Positions 40,463 through 42,301 of a DNA stretch of 42,301 nucleotides are shown here, in pieces (position 1 is the stretch's first letter; every line of letters begins with the position of its first letter). The DNA is from an uncultured Collinsella sp. (GTDB lineage Bacteria > Actinomycetota > Coriobacteriia > Coriobacteriales > Coriobacteriaceae), in contig UQLI01000015.1 in NCBI GenBank assembly GCA_900541715.1, forward strand, positions 1 through 42,301, in the 5' to 3' direction. Position numbers and translations under genes: made by a program. The notes under the pieces were generated by a model. The model worked only from the letters and a program-made list of their open reading frames with translations. It was not told where the DNA came from and made no database searches.

Positions 40463-41490
40463 TGGCAGATACCAACGAGCGTACTCCGCTGCTGAAGGTC
40501 GAGCACCTCTCTAAGGAGTTCCCCGCTGAGTCCGGCATGTTCGCCAAGCGTTTTTCCAAGCGCGTCGTCTCTGCCGTAAACGACATCTCTTTTGAGATTT
40601 ATCCTGGCGAGACCTTTGGTCTGGTTGGTGAGTCTGGTTGCGGTAAGTCCACGACGGGCCGCACCATCATGCGCCTGACCAAGCCGACCGCCGGTAAGGT
40701 GTTCTTCCAGGGTAAAGATGTTGCCGAGATGAGCAAGCATGAGATCAAGGACATGCGTCGCGAGATGCAGTTTATCTTCCAGGATCCTTATGCTTCGCTG
40801 AATCCCCGTATGACCATCGGCGAGATCGTCTCCGAGCCCATGACCATTCACGGCGTGGGCACCAAGGAAGAGCGCATTGAGCGTGTCCGCGAGCTTCTCG
40901 ACGTTGTAGGACTGAACCCCGAGCACATCAACCGCTATCCGCACGAGTTCTCCGGCGGTCAGCGTCAGCGTGTCGGCATTGCCCGCGCGTTCGCTCTGAA
41001 GCCCAAGCTGATCATCTGCGACGAGCCTGTCTCTGCACTTGACGTTTCCATTCAGGCCCAGGTTTTGAACCTGCTGAAGGAGCTTCAGGATAAGTTCGGT
41101 ACTGCTTATCTCTTCATTGCTCACGACCTCTCCGTCGTGCAGCACATCTCCGATCGCGTTGCCGTTATGTACCTGGGTAAGATGGTCGAGGTTTCGGACT
41201 GGAAGACGCTCTACAGCGAGCCTCACCATCCGTACACGCAGTCGCTGCTGTCTGCCGTGCCGGTGCCCGATCCTGATATCCAGAAGACCCGCAAGCGCAT
41301 CATCCTCGCCGGCGATCCGCCGTCACCGCTGGATCCGCCGACCGGCTGCCGTTTCCACACGCGCTGCCCGATCGCTCAGGGCATCTGCTCCGAGAAACTT
41401 CCCGAGTTTAAGGAAGTTGCCCCGGGTCACTGCTGCGCCTGTCACTTCGCCGAGCCGTTCCCGATCAAGGAATCGCACATCGACTTGTAG
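40462..41490 (+). CDS. oppF: Oligopeptide ABC transporter ATPase OppF
   Basis: The 342-residue ATPase has Walker A GESGCGKS (57-64), Q-loop region FIFQDPYASLNPRM, signature FSGGQRQRVGIARAF and Walker B IICDEPVSALD. A C-terminal cysteine-containing tail (GCRFHTRCPIAQGIC, then CCACHF) completes it. It overlaps the oppD stop by one base (TAATG), so translation is coupled, and GGGAGG lies just before. It is the last gene of the operon; a very strong hairpin stands 58 nt downstream. Confidence 0.94.
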   Translation: MADTNERTPLLKVEHLSKEFPAESGMFAKRFSKRVVSAVNDISFEIYPGETFGLVGESGCGKSTTGRTIMRLTKPTAGKVFFQGKDVAEMSKHEIKDMRREMQFIFQDPYASLNPRMTIGEIVSEPMTIHGVGTKEERIERVRELLDVVGLNPEHINRYPHEFSGGQRQRVGIARAFALKPKLIICDEPVSALDVSIQAQVLNLLKELQDKFGTAYLFIAHDLSVVQHISDRVAVMYLGKMVEVSDWKTLYSEPHHPYTQSLLSAVPVPDPDIQKTRKRIILAGDPPSPLDPPTGCRFHTRCPIAQGICSEKLPEFKEVAPGHCCACHFAEPFPIKESHIDL

Positions 41491-41547
41491 CCGGTTGTTA
41501 TCGTCCGGGCCCGCCCTGAAGTTACTTTTCAGAACGTCCTCGGACAT

Positions 41548-41592
41548 GCAAGAAACCCCCGCTGCGCACTTCGTGCGGCGGGGGTTTCTTGC
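41548..41592. terminator. Strong two-way terminator between oppF and the transposase gene
   Basis: A perfect 15-bp stem (41548-41562 with 41578-41592) encloses a smaller CGCAC-TTC-GTGCG hairpin. TTTCTTGC lies within the 3' arm on both strands. It can stop transcription from oppF and from the minus-strand transposase. The separation from oppF (58 nt) and closeness to the transposase stop (12 nt) leave its origin open. Confidence 0.75.
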
Positions 41593-41604
41593 GTCCTGAC
41601 GCTC

Positions 41605-42301
41605 CTATTTGGCAAGGTGTTTTTTAGAATCCATTTTGCGCTCGGCCTCGAAGGCCTGCCTGTCCCAATCGAGCGGAAGTCCGGCCTCGACCCATGCCTC
41701 GTAGGCCCTCCTTATGGGCTTGAGCTCCCTTTGGCCCCTCTCCAGCATCGAGATGTACTTCTCGCTGGTGCCCAGTATGGACGCCGCCCTCACCTGGCTG
41801 ACCTTCGCCGCGCGCCTGGCCGCCACGAGCTCCGAGGCGTCCTCGGGCCTCCTGATCTCGTGCGGGTGCATCAGCGCCCGGTACGCCTCCCTGGCCACGT
41901 AGCGCTTGAGGCACCTCATGACCTCCCTGTCGCTCTTTCCCCGCCCCCTGGCCCTCTCGGCGTACTCGGCGGTCTCGGGGTCGCGCATGACCCTCTGCCT
42001 CGCGATCTCGTGCAGCGCGCTGTTCGCCTGCCGGTCGCCGCCCCTGTTGAGCCTGTGCCTCACGGTCTTGCCGCTCGAGGCGGGGATGGGGCAGGCCCCG
42101 CATATCGCCGCGAACGACGCCTCGGAGCGCAGCCTGCCCGGGTTGTCCCCGGCCGCGACCGCGAGCTTGGCCGCGCTCACGGGCCCGCACCCGTACATCG
42201 CCAGCAGCGCGGGGCAGTTCTCCTCCAGGGACGCCTCGATCGCGCGCTCCATGTCGAGCGCCGCGTCGCGCGCCGCCGCCCACAGGTCCGCCAGCGCGCC
42301 G
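41605..42301 (-). CDS. IS110-family transposase, C-terminal part, with an added XRE-like HTH (cut by the window edge)
   Basis: The reading frame is open from the right edge to the stop at 41605; at least 231 residues are visible and the N-terminal DEDD catalytic domain is outside. The visible part starts with the Transposase_20 region typical of IS110: YGCGPVSAAKLAVAAGD, then ASFAAICGACPIPASSGKT and RGGDRQANSALHEIA. Beyond it, about residues 140-190 counted from the internal Met at 42252, lies a Cro/C1-like helix-turn-helix (AARRAAKVSQVRAASILGTS, then KYISMLERG), not usual in IS110 proteins. Third codon positions are nearly all G or C, unlike its neighbours, pointing to recent transfer. The Met at 42252 is internal, not the true start. 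Confidence 0.85.
   Translation of the reverse strand, partial: GALADLWAAARDAALDMERAIEASLEENCPALLAMYGCGPVSAAKLAVAAGDNPGRLRSEASFAAICGACPIPASSGKTVRHRLNRGGDRQANSALHEIARQRVMRDPETAEYAERARGRGKSDREVMRCLKRYVAREAYRALMHPHEIRRPEDASELVAARRAAKVSQVRAASILGTSEKYISMLERGQRELKPIRRAYEAWVEAGLPLDWDRQAFEAERKMDSKKHLAK
41605..42301 (-). mobile_element. Right-hand part of an IS110-family insertion sequence, boundary not determined
   Basis: Only the 3' end of the transposase gene is inside the window. IS110 elements usually lack long terminal inverted repeats and make few or no target duplications, so the edge cannot be fixed by eye. It should lie between the transposase stop and the oppF stop (41491-41604). Bridge RNA coding DNA, if present at the other end, is outside the window. 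Confidence 0.6.

Noticed and set aside
41624..42283. Second long minus-strand frame overlapping the transposase
   Set aside because: Its Gly/Arg-rich translation has no motif, whereas the neighbouring frame shows clear IS110 motifs.
1..42301. CRISPR array, tRNA or rRNA gene, prophage or toxin-antitoxin pair
   Set aside because: No spaced direct repeats, no cloverleaf-like segments, no phage structural genes and no small paired genes of that type were seen.

Overview
The window reads as chromosomal DNA of a high-GC Gram-positive bacterium, most likely a gut Coriobacteriia member such as Collinsella. This rests on actinobacterial gene neighbourhoods (coaE near uvrB and uvrA; rapZ-whiA-gap-pgk-tpiA-secG), strong Shine-Dalgarno sites, GC-rich codon use and lipoprotein signals. 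The genus is an inference, because no rRNA gene lies in the window.

Layout. (1) 1-17215 is mostly housekeeping. coaE, a small lytic transglycosylase and uvrB run on the plus strand. A minus-strand block follows, with mrp, an HI0933-type flavoprotein, a second FAD-dependent dehydrogenase, and a divergent LTA-synthase-like membrane sulfatase. uvrA, a YbaK-type deacylase, murJ and uvrC then run on the plus strand, so all three UvrABC subunits are within 16 kb. (2) 17216-28010 is an accessory catabolic island best explained as sialic acid uptake and breakdown. It starts with a 365-nt non-coding region holding a promoter and a candidate three-way-junction leader RNA. Then come a Tat-type lipoprotein binding protein, a permease, a fused permease/ATPase, an ATPase, an acetyl esterase, a second esterase-like protein without the catalytic serine, a sialate-lyase-like aldolase, a ROK kinase and NanE epimerase. 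(3) 28109-35253 returns to the conserved core: rapZ, whiA, gap, pgk-tpiA-gpmI and secG. (4) 35548-41490 is a second, conventional five-gene oligopeptide ABC transporter. (5) 41605 to the right edge is the C-terminal part of an IS110-family transposase with an extra XRE-like helix-turn-helix.

How the genes work together. The island would import a sialic acid (ABC system), remove O-acetyl groups (esterase), cleave it to pyruvate and ManNAc (aldolase), phosphorylate ManNAc (ROK) and epimerise it to GlcNAc-6-P (NanE). NagA, NagB, a sialidase and a dedicated repressor are not in the window. Products would enter glycolysis, whose lower genes happen to lie next door. The island sits between uvrC and rapZ, which are close neighbours in many actinobacteria, suggesting it was inserted there.

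Points most worth following are the structured leader of the island, the serine-less esterase paralogue, altered substrate residues in the aldolase, the long UUCG-capped hairpin before nanE, the absence of yvcK between rapZ and whiA, and the IS110 transposase with an added HTH. All alignments, folds and motif matches were made by eye.
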